Source: Branchinecta lynchi
Taxonomy: Eukaryota; Arthropoda; Branchiopoda; Anostraca; Branchinectidae
Length of the DNA stretch: 64,000 bases
Reading direction: 5' to 3'
Assembly: GCA_023053575.1 (NCBI GenBank)
Contig: JAKZAP010000016.1
Span: forward strand, 13,224,030-13,288,029
Part shown: positions 1 through 10,549 of the stretch, piece by piece
Layout: each line of letters starts with the position of its first letter
Position numbering within the stretch: position 1 is the stretch's first letter
Program-made: the position numbers and the translations under genes
The notes under the pieces: model-generated
Seen by the model: the letters and a program-made list of their open reading frames with translations, nothing else
Told to the model about the DNA's origin: nothing
Database searches by the model: none

Positions 1-1152
1 AAGGCTAAAACATCGTCGTGTCAACCTCTTGGCTCTCAGGACAGCAGGTACATTTCATTTTAACATTTTCGCGGCAACATTCGAGGTAGTGTAGAAACGA
101 GGTGAGGTACCCCTCCTGTAAAACAGCTTCCAAAATATTTAAAATACACCAGTCAACCACATACCCCTGATTTTTGGATACCCTATGCCAAACGCTGGGT
201 ATATCTAGCGTTTGCATAGCCCCTGACTAATGCTGGGTAGGGGAGAGTCTGGTAGTGTGACACACTCTTGGAACTGATGGAACTATTTGGAGATACAAGC
301 AATACAGCTTTTCTTGAGACTTTTCTAGAATTATCTGCTTTGGATATCTAGATATGTTTCTACGCATATCGTTCTTCTTATTTCATCGAAATATGACAAT
401 TTGTTCGAACCTTATGACCAGCAGGGACCACCGATATCCTGTCGCCTCTGTTTGGTGTCACAAAAACTAACAGCCTGGCATTTTTTATTCTACACCAGTA
501 GGCCTACTTTACAAGCATAGAACGGACAAGCCGATCGATTGTCTTTGCGTCATGCCAAATCACCCATTCTAAAATCTTAAGTCGCCTACAAAGCTCATTG
601 ACTATCACGATATGTTCTTGAGTTATCGAGCTTTCAGAGACACGGATGGACAAATGGGTAAAAAGGTTTAAGAAAATGGCAGTTCTGCCATTAATAACAA
701 TAATAATAATTGTATTGGGGAAAGCGACAGGCCCATATACACGTTCAACTTAGTTCTGTACGAACAGATCAGTATCACTAAAACTAATCATTAAAAAACT
801 TCCAGCGCATTGTTTATAAATGTAGCAACCTTATATAGAGATTGGTACCCTTCAGAATAAACAAGATCAAAGGTTTCGATGGGATCCCAAACATTTAATG
901 TACGGAAATTCATCTGACATCCGTTTGGCACTGTCGAATATCATCATCGTTAGGAACTGGAATCCGGGAAATAATGGTGTGTACACGCGATCAGGATTTC
1001 GTGGCCGGGTTTTCTACAATCAAGTTGAAAAAAGCTCAACTTTTTCGTAAGGAACGATGGTACCAAAAATCCTGGTCGGAATTCCGATTCCGAAGCTTAA
1101 AAGACAAGTGTTTTACTACAACGTTATCGTGTTAACCCGTTGATATTTTCAG
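1..1152. other. Upstream sequence, presumed PSMD2 intron
   Basis: No exon recognised. As the next PSMD2 exon starts at 1153 with a clean acceptor, this is probably intron. It contains a reversed fragment matching the 3' terminus of repeat H at about 862-902 (GGTTTCGATGGGATCCC) and a copy of repeat R at about 986-1090. Confidence 0.5.
986..1090. repeat. Repeat R, copy 1
   Basis: Shares CGATCAGGATTTC and a central hairpin (AAGTTGA 1022-1028 / TCAACTT 1036-1042) with a second copy at 27563-27755. Boundaries approximate. Confidence 0.5.
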
Positions 1153-1335
1153 GCTGTAGATGTCGTCGGACAGGCCGGAAAACCGAAGACCATCACCGGA
1201 TTCCAGACCCACACAACCCCCGTTTTGCTTGCTCATGGAGAGAGGGCGGAAATAGCTACAGACGAATACTTACCCCTCACACCCGTACTTGAAGGTTTTG
1301 TGATACTTCGGAAGAACCCGAATTTCGAGAAGTAA
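1153..1335 (+). CDS. PSMD2: 26S proteasome regulatory subunit PSMD2 (Rpn1), last exon
   Basis: This exon encodes the C-terminal 60 residues of PSMD2/Rpn1, the large non-ATPase subunit of the 19S regulatory particle base, which docks ubiquitin receptors and shuttle factors in cytosol and nucleus. It opens after a polypyrimidine acceptor (TTTTCAG, ending 1152), reads [20 protein letters not shown] and ends [15 protein letters not shown] followed by TAA at 1333-1335. From memory the human C-terminus is nearly identical up to the last few residues, so recognition is firm. Only this exon is visible; the rest must lie upstream of the window. The reading frame is intact and the strong conservation argues for a functional gene. 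A poly(A) signal follows at 1366. Confidence 0.95.
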   Translation, partial: AVDVVGQAGKPKTITGFQTHTTPVLLAHGERAEIATDEYLPLTPVLEGFVILRKNPNFEK

Positions 1336-1365
1336 ATTTGATTTTCTATTTCATTTGTTTTCTAG

Positions 1366-1371
1366 AATAAA
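1366..1371 (+). promoter_or_regulatory. Polyadenylation signal of PSMD2
   Basis: Canonical AATAAA 30 bases after the PSMD2 stop codon, giving a very short 3' UTR. Confidence 0.7.
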
Positions 1372-1669
1372 CTCTGTCTAATTTCGATTATCCTGAATCA
1401 CAAGTTTGTTTTGACCATAATCGGTGAGAATTTCGCTTAAAGGACACCTGAATGAAGAGTACTAAGTATCATCCCTATCTGTATGACTTCCGTTAACACT
1501 GCCTGCAGAAAACCCGATTCAAATACAAAATAGCGTTTCCAAGCTATGATTTTTGCTCCGTTTTGCATCTGTCCTTGTTTCAGTACTGAACAATTTTAGA
1601 AATGAACAAATGTCTCCAATCAACCCTTCTTCTGGAATATTTTTTAAACAGTCAAGCCCAAACGGATAT

Positions 1670-1948
1670 CTAGAAGAAATTCCAATACGATCCGACCAGC
1701 GCTGTACAAGATTTGAATGAATTGCGCTTTTCGTCTTGGAGTCGGCATGTGCAAACCTCCAGAAACGAACATCCATACTTTGAAAACGTCGCGCTGAGGA
1801 GAAGAATGTTCTCCGTGGCCATGTCTGTAAATGCATTCTCCATGGTGTGTTCAAGTATGGTTTCATTGTTGAGGTGTACTTTAAGGCTTAATTTACCTTG
1901 AGCTCTGTTCGGCAGTGATGATAAAGTTGCAAAAGAAACTCCAAACAT
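1670..1948 (-). other. Unassigned open frame between PSMD2 and the repeats
   Basis: A 92-codon minus-strand frame starting with ATG just after an in-frame TGA. It reads for example HLNNETILEHTMENAFTDMA and CSFLEVCTCRLQDEKRNSF, and stops after SYWNFF. A second minus frame (1519-1866) overlaps and is also open. I recognise no family; it could be a decayed exon or a chance frame. The rest of 1372-2316 shows nothing recognisable. Confidence 0.2.
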
Positions 1949-2316
1949 CGAAATGCGTCAAGGAAGAAGAAGACGGATTAAACTAGAACACATGTGCTGT
2001 CTTACGGAAGGAGAAAATTAGAACAGGGGTCGTTCACTTCCTAGTTTTTCGCGTAAGTTAAGCAGGTAGGATTGGCGCGGTAGGGGAGAACAAGAAGGAA
2101 ATAAGAACAAGGGTTCCTCCCTTTTCTTGCGGTAGAATTCAAGATAAACAAGTTAGTTCTTATGGAATCGAACTTTTGAGTCTTTTAGACGCAGATTTGA
2201 AGCAAAACTAGGACATGGTACGATCCTGCAGACGTTGTTATCCATGGAATCAAGAGAGACATTCGACGAGGGGTAGAAACCCAGATTTGTTACCGGAGGT
2301 CTGTTATAGAGATTAA

Positions 2317-2657
2317 GAGCGTGTTCCACCTTACAGTAGTTAATACGCTTGACGTCCCGAATTTTGGCTTCATGTCTTTAACGTATCTATTTTCCCCCAA
2401 ATATCATGCCGTGTGTTAATCCGACCAATCAAGTTGAGTTCCGTAGATACCACGCTTACTATTCTCCCGAGCGTGGTAAGCAAATAGTTCAATCAATCAA
2501 TTTTATTTAGAACCCTAATAGCACTAGGCTAACATGGGCCGGAAAAATAAACATTACTATTTCGAGAAGGTTGGAACGGTCAGCGTCGTAACTTTTCACG
2601 AGGTTGGACCGGAAATAGTAACAAATAGTTACTATTGTTAGAAGGGGGAACACGCTC
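2317..2657 (+). mobile_element. MITE family A, copy 1 (with LINE-tail insertion)
   Basis: Terminal inverted repeats GAGCGTGTTCC at the left and GGAACACGCTC at the right, flanked by TAA at 2314-2316 and 2658-2660 (3-bp TSD, PIF/Harbinger-like). The interior has several smaller palindromes around TAGTAACTATT. At about 2490-2550 it is interrupted by a LINE 3' end carrying CAATCAATCAA. Confidence 0.8.
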
Positions 2658-2754
2658 TAAACAATAGCTTTGAATGTATTTTGAAAGACGGAAGAACTGT
2701 GGTTCCTAGGAAGGTGCATAGATACTTGAATCGAGATCGTAGAAATCTCTTTCC

Positions 2755-2860
2755 CCCTCCCCTCGTCTGTGCGTTGGTCCGACAGGAGCACTGCATTGTC
2801 AGAAGTTTCATAATAGATAAGACAAGGATGCGCACTTTTTAAAGCACCTGATCTATGTTT
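2755..2860 (-). repeat. Repeat M, copy 1 (protein-like fragment)
   Basis: The minus strand reads SAHPCLIYYETSDNAVLLSD, matching three other M copies that give CVICYET or CIVCYET. It looks like the remnant of a coding exon with a RING-like C-x2-C, but the source is unknown. Confidence 0.45.
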
Positions 2861-3376
2861 TAATATTTTGGTATTTACTAATTTTAATCCGTTGATCTTG
2901 TTTTGTTTTTTTTTACTGGAAATTTGTTTTTTTTTATAAGGATTATAAAAAATGCCCAATAACGCAAGGCCCAGTGAATGTGTTGAGTTGATTATAATTA
3001 TTAGATAGTGATCAATGTATTTAAAATATGTTATTTAAATGATTTATATAGTGATCAGTGTATTTTTAAATATGTTAGTTAAATGATTTTTTATTTATTA
3101 GTGATGTTTTTAGTTGAATGTGTTAATGATGATACCGTTTCCAGTAAAGTATTTAAGTTTGAAGAGTTTGAATGTATATTTCAGTAGCCGGAACGGAAGG
3201 TTAAATTTTGTATATATATTGAAATAAATTTTCTGGTTTATTGTGTTGTCTTTTGTCCTTGTGTTTGTGCCAGTAAATAGCTGGGGTTGATGACTTGGTG
3301 TGTGAAGGTGTTGGGATCTTTATTTTTTTTATTTAAGTGTTTATTTTTTTAATAGTTTATATTTAGTTGTTTAAAG

Positions 3377-3652
3377 AAAATGTAGTTAAAGAAATTTTTT
3401 AAAAGATCCAAATGAGAGAATTAATTTTCAAATATTAGGGGCGAAAAATCGTAAATAAAATATGGGTTAATTTAAAAAGTTAGGTGACGTGAATAGTTAA
3501 AATTGGGTAAAAATATATTAAAAGTAACGTCACTGAGGGATGGAGGAGTAGCCACAAAAAGTACGAAATATGATTTCTTAGCTTTTAAGTAATATAAAAA
3601 TAAGTTAAATTACAAAAGATGCTACGGGAAAAAAAAAAAAAAAAAAAAAAAA
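3377..3652 (+). repeat. Repeat N, copy 1, with A-tail
   Basis: Closely matches 6678-6963: both contain AACGTCACTGAGGGATGG and end GATGCTACGGG plus an A-run (here 3629-3652). This looks like the 3' end of a poly(A)-tailed retroelement. The AT-rich block 2861-3376 upstream is otherwise unrecognised. Confidence 0.6.
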
Positions 3653-3660
3653 AGCACCTG

Positions 3661-3870
3661 ATGACTTTTTCGATATCATGAACACAAACAAAGAAGTCAG
3701 CAGATGATTTTTTGGCGGTTTCTCGGCTCTTCCTGGCAATGCTTGTTATGCATAACATTTCATTCATAATATTTGTCGCGACAACATATACCATCCCAAG
3801 TGTTTTCTATTGAAACCGCGCACCTCTGTGTTATCTGTTATGAAACTTTTGACAGTGTGCCCTTCCTCTT
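3661..3870 (+). repeat. Repeat M, copy 2
   Basis: Plus strand reads ETAHLCVICYETFDSV near 3816-3863. Its 5' half matches M copy 3 at 32980-33150 in reverse, including the complement of ITSIVKKSRKTAKK in another frame. Sequence 3871-4122 beyond it has no recognised feature. Confidence 0.45.
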
Positions 3871-4122
3871 TTTCGCCAGCGCTGTTTATCCGATGCGCGC
3901 AGTTTTGAGCCAGTGTGATAACGCTCGTATATGGGATTGCTAGCATCTCACAGGAGAGGAGAAGGCGGAATAGACTACGCATGTTGACAAGCTTCTGAAG
4001 GACTCGGCTGAATTCCGATCGAAACCATATTTTTGCGGATTAATGCGATCATTCGTGTGGGGGTGGAAGAGGGAGGAACACGGAAACTTGCGACCTGCGT
4101 GACCCGAGTCAAAGTAAACTTT

Positions 4123-4534
4123 AGGCGTATTCTCGCCGTTCCCCGAGGACTCCTCGGGGAATCAAAGGGAACGGCGAGAATAGAGGGAGTCACTCCACGC
4201 CGACTCCTCGGACAGAAACAGCGAGAACACGGGAAATGCTTCCAGCATGGATTTTGTTCGAAAAATAGATATGCAGTTGACGAAGTTAGTGGAGCCACTT
4301 TTTTTTTGGTTTTGTTTATTCTGATTATTTTTAAATATTTTACATTGCTCCAACACCAGCAAAAATTGATTCCCCTTCGAATCTGAAAAGGAGTCCTTTC
4401 TGATGATGGTGATGACAATCAGAGCATTCCCCGTCCGTGGGCACTCGCGAGAATACGGGGAGTGAGTCCCCGGGACAAACAAAAACGCGGGGACTCCTCA
4501 AGTGGAGTCCGCGGGGAACGGCGAGAGTACGCCT
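4123..4534 (+). mobile_element. MITE family B, copy 1
   Basis: Begins AGGCGTATTCTCGCCGTTCC and ends with the inverse, flanked by TTT on each side (4120-4122, 4535-4537). The left terminus is itself a hairpin: CGCCGTTCCC...GGGAACGGCG and CGAGGACTCCTCGG. Confidence 0.8.
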
Positions 4535-4979
4535 TTTATGTATTGCGGGAAGCTTGGTGCCCTAGATGACACATTTAATTTTTCCGGAGGGGGAGGCCCG
4601 GAAACCGTTGCACATGCGCAGGTGCCAATTGTATCGTACAAAGATCATGGGTACTAGAAATATTATTTTTACGTCCGTGTTATTACCTTGCTAATAGAGG
4701 TTTAAAGGGTCGGACCGGCTGGCAGACCATTGTTGGAACTCAAGCTGTTCGTGCAAGATCTTCAACATTTCTTTGGATTTATACTTGCGGTTTGTATACA
4801 TTTAAAGTTTTTAAAGTTGGTTGATTACAAATTAGGTTATTTCAGTACTTGTTTGGTTATTGGGGATATGTTTTGGTTCTAAAGCTGTTTGTATATAAAA
4901 TGTGATAAACATTTTACTTTCCCACTCCACGTCTGAGCGCTTGCGCACTTGTTTGTCACGGTACTAGTCCATCTACATA

Positions 4980-5375
4980 AGGCGTATTCTCGCCGTTCCC
5001 CGAGGACTTCTCGGGGAATCGAAGGGAACGGCGAGAATAGAGGGAGTCATCCCAGGCGGACTACATGTGGAGATAACAGCGAGAACACGCGGAATGCTTC
5101 CAAAAACGGATTTTATTCGAAACAAAAATCTGCAGTTGACGTAGTTAGTCTGGATCCACATTATTTTTGGTTTTGTTTATTCTGAAGTTTTTAATTAATT
5201 TATAATGCACCAACACCAGCGAAAATTGATTCTATCCGAATCTGAAAAGGAGTCCTTTTCGACGATGGTAATGATAATCGGAGCATTCCCCGATACGGGG
5301 AGTGAACTCCCGGGGACAAACAAAAACGCGGGGATTCCTCAAGTGGAGTCCTCGGGGAACGGCAAGAATACGCCT
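4980..5375 (+). mobile_element. MITE family B, copy 2
   Basis: Same termini as copy 1, with ATA target duplications at 4977-4979 and 5376-5378. Interior alignable with copy 1 throughout. The gap 4535-4979 holds nothing recognisable. Confidence 0.8.
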
Positions 5376-5399
5376 ATATTACCTGTCAAGTCCTGTGAC

Positions 5400-5640
5400 A
5401 TGGGGATGTGAAGTGTTTAGATGGATTTGTCTTCGGCGGGATCACTGTTCCTATGGCCTGCTTCTTCGGGACTATTATAGTGGCCTGCGAGCTGTCTTCG
5501 AAAGCCCCGCTACTGTACCTAAGTGGTAGAGCAGTGGCCTTGAAAGTCGGAGGTCCTGGGTTCAAATCTCGGCTGAAGAGCATTTTTGTCTTTCAGTTGA
5601 CTACTTTTTTTCTTTTTTTTCAGATGACAGCTGGCTGAAA
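5400..5640 (+). repeat. tRNA-derived SINE or tRNA pseudogene
   Basis: Contains an A-box-like AAGTGGTAGAGCA (about 5520) and a near-consensus B box GGTTCAAATC (5559-5568), then a T-rich tail. The anticodon and acceptor stems do not form properly, so it is not a functional tRNA gene; a tRNA-headed SINE is more likely. Confidence 0.5.
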
Positions 5641-5747
5641 TTTTTCAGAAGTTTTCATGAAACTTAATGGTTTTAGATGCAAATGCTCTAGTTGTAACAT
5701 TTATGTGTCTTTACGGGATAGAAACCCAGTGGAGGATTTTGATGAGG

Positions 5748-6270
5748 GATACAGAAGAGCTGAAAGATCATATAGCACTTGCAAGAGTAGGTAGCATCTA
5801 TTTTAGCTCAGGGTCGAATACGGTCCGGCCATACAAATAGAACATTTTGGACATTTGCTCTCGCCAGCTGGCAAGTTCCTCCTGATCGGATCACGACTTC
5901 GAGATTTAGACATGTCATAAAACGAGAAGACATACAGGAACATTTTACGTATCTATTACATATCTAGGACCCATGGCCTTGTACCGTTCGCGATATACGC
6001 GGGTCAAGATCAAGGATTGCTGACCCCCCACACGGATGGTCAGATCCGGAAAAGAAGGATTCATCGATTATCGATCCGGTCCTTTTTATGCATGCCAAAT
6101 TTCGTGGTCCTACCTTGTATGGAAGGGCCGAAACTAGCAAAGTGAGACGAGGGGATTGACGAACCGACGGAGAGAAACAATGATCGCTGTACAGACTTGC
6201 GTCAAAGGCTACAAGTTACGAAGGGGCAAAAAAGGACAATTAAAAGCAAGTGCCATACAAATCTTTAACC
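5748..6270 (+). repeat. Repeat I, single-unit copy
   Basis: Starts like the large I array at 24590: AAGAGCTGAAAGATCATATAGCACTTGC here against AGAGCTACGAGCTCATATGG there. It ends with an analogous ACGGAGAGAAACAATGATCGCT. It carries about one diverged internal unit. Confidence 0.5.
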
Positions 6271-6359
6271 TGTATAGGCTACCTGCTGCTTTACTACAAA
6301 TAAAATTTGTCAAAGGGGGAGTCCTTAAGCAGAACTTTCTAACTTTTTATTTTTAATTT

Positions 6360-6932
6360 TCATTTAATTTCTGGTAGGGAGGGGGGTTGTTTGGTTTAGT
6401 AAAGAAAAATAGGGTTTTTGTTGGTTTAAAGAGTTGTAATAGTGGCTGCGATGGAAGGGGTGCCCTATGCCGGAAGGGCACCCTGAGATATCGATGTGCT
6501 TTTTGTTTTTGTTTTTGTGTGTTTTGCCCTATTTTTCGTTATTAGACTATAGATTGACTGCTCAAAAGGTAAATTAGATTAAAGTTAAATTTGAGTAAAG
6601 GAAAAAGAATGTTATTGAGATGAGTGGAGGTGGGTTTAATATTAGTAGATTTGAATTATAAGTAATAAAAAAAAAAAGGAAATGTAGTTAAAGAATTTTT
6701 TTTACAAAATATAAATGAGATAATTATTTTCAAAGTATTAGGGGAAAGAATAGTAAATAAAATATGGGTTTAATTTTGAAAGTTAGGTGACGTGAATACT
6801 TAAAATTGGGTAAAAATAGATTCAAATTAACGTCACTGAGGGATGGAGGAGTAGCCACAAAAAGTACGAAATCTGATTTCTTAGTTTATAAATAATATAA
6901 AAATAAATTAAATTACAAAAGATGCTACGGGA

Positions 6933-6963
<31 letters not shown>
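6360..6963 (+). repeat. Repeat N, copy 2, with A-tail
   Basis: From about 6678 it matches copy 1 closely and ends GATGCTACGGG...A(n) at 6940-6963. Upstream sequence (6360-6677) resembles the reverse of 18590-18960, suggesting a longer element than the 280-bp core. Confidence 0.55.
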
Positions 6964-6968
<5 letters not shown>

Positions 6969-7398
6969 AGTCCCCGTTACTCGAGGAGATTTCTAGGGAA
7001 TTTAGGATGTCCAGCAATCGAGGGGATAGCAAGAGGACTGTCTGCAAAGAATGGCAAATTTCACCGCCCTAGCGAATGCCGTTTTACCCTTAGGCCAGTT
7101 AAGCCGGTGCTGGGGGGCCAGCGGAAAAGAGAGGCCAAGTGGCCGGTCTAAATTTCTGAGAAATCAGTCTATGGTTGCTAGCCGTATTGCCTTGTTCCTT
7201 ACCACTGCCGCCACAACGGATTTCTGCTTACTTGCTGATGGCAAAAATAGAACAAAAACATGGAGCCTTATAAAACTCAATAGAAAAGGAACTTGAAACA
7301 TGTCACTTAATATTGATTTGGCGGCAAAATTTTACCGGTGTGCAGCCACCGCCGACCCCAACGGCGGCGCGCAGCGAGCCGCCGACTTTCGGCGCGGC
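6964..7398. other. No recognised gene
   Basis: Short overlapping open frames only. There is a GC-rich patch with CGCCG palindromes at about 7345-7395, next to the diverged left end of family B copy 3. Confidence 0.4.
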
Positions 7399-7792
7399 TT
7401 TGGGGACTACTTTTGAGGAGTCCCTGCGTTTTTTTTCCCAGGGACTCGCTCCCCATATTCTCGCGGGTCCCCAAGAACGTCCAGTGCTCCGATTATCATC
7501 ACGATTACAAGAAAGGACACCCTTTCAGATTCGGAGGGGAATCAATTTTTGCTGGTCTTGGCGCAATGTAAAATTAATTAAAAAACAGTCAGAATAAATA
7601 AAACCAACAATAAAGTGGATCCAGATTAAATTCGTCAACTTAATTTTTTTTGTCGAACGAAATTCATTTTGGAAGCATTCTCCGTGTTCTCGTTGTTATT
7701 TCTCGTACGAGTCCGCGTGGAGTGACTCTCTCTATTCTCGCCGTTCCCCTTGATTCCCCGAGGAGTCCTCGGGGAACGGCGAGAATACGCCT
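7399..7792 (-). mobile_element. MITE family B, copy 3 (left end diverged)
   Basis: The right terminus is intact (CGGCGAGAATACGCCT, ending 7792, followed by ATA). The left end has lost the AGGCGTATT terminus, so no TSD can be read. Confidence 0.7.
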
Positions 7793-8079
7793 ATAGATTA
7801 TAGGTTAAAAATCAGTGGTGACAAAATCACTGATGCGTAAGGCAAATGAAACGGTTACCTGGGCGATATTCAATATTTGCAAGATTCAAAGTTAGGCAAA
7901 ATTCAAATAAGGATACCTCCACTCAGCCTCTACTGCAGGCTATAAATCTAAGCCCTCTACGTAGGACCTCTCGCACTATTTACTCTTCAATATACAGTAT
8001 TTAAAAATGTTTGAATACTTTAAAACTAGGCTCTGCCTTCAGCAAATAACCCTAACAAATAACTTCCTCGCAGACAACC

Positions 8080-8260
8080 GCCGCCAGCATGATACACATC
8101 GAAGGTACCAAAACACGGCAAGTGAGACAATCAGCGGGGTTTTGTTAGAGAGGTTAGAATGTACCGTATGAAATTTGGGTCTCTGGGTTTAGAAATATAT
8201 GGAGTGATTATGGAAGTAGGTTACATTAGTGTTATAGGTAAGATAGGTCCTTTAAAAGTC
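8080..8260 (-). repeat. Repeat O, copy 1
   Basis: Reverse of 40505-40760 and 55405-55590. Shared text includes GGTTAGAATGTACCGT, AACCGC and TTTAAAGGACC (complement). Function unknown. Confidence 0.55.
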
Positions 8261-8347
8261 AGTATGAGAAATCCCTTTATCGGCCTTATTTGCACAACTG
8301 CTTGCTGGCCTAATGATGCAAAAAACTTCAACTTCTTAGTAAGGAAT

Positions 8348-10549
8348 TCACTTATTTTTACAACTGTTAGCCTGATGATGCTTCAAATTCTTTTCCCTTC
8401 TGAACTTGTTCTGACACCGGCTACACTTGAATGGAAAAACTGTTGTGTGGTTGTAGAAGACATGTTGGCTCAAATGTTGCTTCAGTGAGAATTGTTTGGG
8501 ACAATGGCCGCACTGGAACCGTAAGGGGGCTTCTGTAGAATGGTGCTTTTGCTGGATATGGTACTTTAAATAAGATTTTGTCGAAAAGCCTTTCCCGCAG
8601 AACTCACAGATACTCGGTGACTCGTGCTTCAACATATGATTCTGATACTGTGTACCGTTCACTTCTAAATGGCATATTCCACATGTTCTCTTACGTAACT
8701 TTACAGTCCTTGCAAGCTCATCTAGTTTGTGCTTCAAATGGATGTGCTTCGTCAATCGTTTTTTATCCTTAAAAGTTCTTTCACAGTGGAAACAGGTGTA
8801 ATATGGATAACAGTGCTTCTCGTGTTTGTACATGTCAGTCGAGCGATGGAATTTGGATTGACAGATTCGGCATTTGTTACTTGGATCAGTTGGATGGCTG
8901 TCGTCTGTCTTTCGATTCAGCATGCATGATGCAAGGTGGCTGACATATGAGTATCCGGTGCGGAACTTTGACCGACAGTTTTCACACCTGACTTTGGAGT
9001 GTGGATGCTCTTTCTTGAGATGTACAAGGAGAAACCACGCTGACGCCGTAACAGACAGGCAGAGTGGACACTGAGCATTTCTTACGTGTGTTTTTTCGTG
9101 ATTTTTCATATCGTCTGACATCGCGAAGGTTTTTTCGCAAAAGCGGCAATTGATTTGTCGCAGTTCAGTGGGTAGATGTTTAAGTATGTGCTTCCCGAAA
9201 CAACGGGTCGTTAGGTTCTTGAAGCAAAAAGTACACTTACTGACGAGACTCTTCAAACTAGTCAAATCTCGTAGTGAAACTTCCAAACACTCCCGCGAGC
9301 AAATGTCTATGAGAAAAGACCTATCATAGAGGTGTGTAAAGAGGTGGCGAAGCACCTCGTTCTTTCCTACTTTCTCGAAGCAGCAACCACAGATTAAGCT
9401 GTTAGCCTCTTTTTGAAAGACATTGAGACTCGTGTTTATGCAAAACTTTTTCATACACTTACTGCATTCCGTTGGTCGTGCTGCTGCTGGGGTAATTGCA
9501 AACTGGGGACATGGTATCGATAGCTTCACATTTGTTTCTTTTTCTTGAAAAGGAGCACCAGGGACGAAGGTAGATGTCAGGTAGTCCAAGCGTTTTTCCA
9601 GAGTCGAATGCGTTCGAATGCCTCTCCCAGCATTGCCGTTTTTGCCTATAAGCTTATTTAGATTCAAGTACATTTGCTGGACGTTACTGGTATCCTCCGT
9701 CACTGAACATTTTCCTCTGGTAATATTTTCGTCTTCAGAGAAGTGACAGTCGAAAATGTGGGAGTGAATTTGACGTCTGCTACTAAAATGGCTATTGCAG
9801 TGATAACAGGTTAACGGCTCCTGCGTTTCATCTGAAAGGTATCCGTCATTGTGTAGGCTTCTTCTGGAGTGTACTCTTGTACTGTGAAGATAGAGCTTGG
9901 CCCATCCACGGTAGTTCTTGTTACACACTTTGCATGTGTAGTATCGTCCAAGATGTGTCTCTATATGTTTCCGAAACTCTCTTGCATCCCTGTGGATGTT
10001 CAAGCAGATAGGACAAACAAAGCGCGAAATTGGAGATCTGCGAACACTTGGAGGTCTGATGTTTCGAACGTAATCCTCAACGCATTCGCTGGAACACAGT
10101 CTAAGCATAATCGAACGCAGGTCGAGATGGTTCTGCACGTGCTTAAGGGTCTTATCGCCCAGAGGTTTTTCGCAGAGCCCGCACATAACATTCTCCCCGT
10201 CTTTGTGGAAGTGTAGTCCGACACAGGTGGTGAACTTCTTAGAGCATGTGAGGCATTCTACCTCCTGGGTTTCTTCGGGCCAGGGTTCCTCCCGGTGGGA
10301 TCTTTCGAGGTCGCACAGCGTACAGGGAAATGCTCGGCCTGGTTTGAACGTCTGGATTATGTATGATCTGAAGGATTTAGGGTTCGTGGCGAAGCAGTCG
10401 AACTGATGAGCGATGAAATGGTCGGGCTTGACACCAATGTGTGAGAAGCATTTGTCGCAGAAGGTACTGGAATCGGAGGACCCCCTGCTGGCAACTGGTT
10501 TGGCTTCTTCGGACCGCTCTGTTTTTACAAGGATCTTGCCGTCGAACAT
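8348..10549 (-). CDS. C2H2 zinc-finger protein, 733 aa
   Basis: Probable nuclear DNA-binding protein; no orthologue recognised. I start at ATG 10549 rather than the upstream TTG, because CTTTCTTATAG just before it looks like a splice acceptor, placing the ATG early in the main exon. Residues 178-270 hold three fingers (FVCPICLNIHRDAREFRKHI...), and residues 439-730 hold about ten more, most of them C-x2-C-x12-H-x3-5-H. Two stretches differ: 99-156 and 362-421 share a non-classical layout C-x2-C...C-x2-C-x10/11-H-x3-H-x10-C-x3-C, each followed by ordinary fingers, indicating an internal duplication. An extra N-terminal C/H cluster lies at 31-52. Linkers are mostly not TGEKP, and I see no KRAB, SCAN or BTB domain. 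There is no frameshift over 2.2 kb, so it is likely a living gene. The stop is TGA at 8348-8350. Confidence 0.9.
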   Translation of the reverse strand: MFDGKILVKTERSEEAKPVASRGSSDSSTFCDKCFSHIGVKPDHFIAHQFDCFATNPKSFRSYIIQTFKPGRAFPCTLCDLERSHREEPWPEETQEVECLTCSKKFTTCVGLHFHKDGENVMCGLCEKPLGDKTLKHVQNHLDLRSIMLRLCSSECVEDYVRNIRPPSVRRSPISRFVCPICLNIHRDAREFRKHIETHLGRYYTCKVCNKNYRGWAKLYLHSTRVHSRRSLHNDGYLSDETQEPLTCYHCNSHFSSRRQIHSHIFDCHFSEDENITRGKCSVTEDTSNVQQMYLNLNKLIGKNGNAGRGIRTHSTLEKRLDYLTSTFVPGAPFQEKETNVKLSIPCPQFAITPAAARPTECSKCMKKFCINTSLNVFQKEANSLICGCCFEKVGKNEVLRHLFTHLYDRSFLIDICSRECLEVSLRDLTSLKSLVSKCTFCFKNLTTRCFGKHILKHLPTELRQINCRFCEKTFAMSDDMKNHEKTHVRNAQCPLCLSVTASAWFLLVHLKKEHPHSKVRCENCRSKFRTGYSYVSHLASCMLNRKTDDSHPTDPSNKCRICQSKFHRSTDMYKHEKHCYPYYTCFHCERTFKDKKRLTKHIHLKHKLDELARTVKLRKRTCGICHLEVNGTQYQNHMLKHESPSICEFCGKGFSTKSYLKYHIQQKHHSTEAPLRFQCGHCPKQFSLKQHLSQHVFYNHTTVFPFKCSRCQNKFRREKNLKHHQANSCKNK

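Noticed and set aside
5516..5590. Functional tRNA-Ser (TGA anticodon)
   Set aside because: The anticodon and acceptor stems do not pair; only the A and B boxes are tRNA-like.
10000..10406. Open frames on both strands within the zinc-finger gene
   Set aside because: Shadows of the long 733-codon frame, which alone shows conserved C2H2 spacing.
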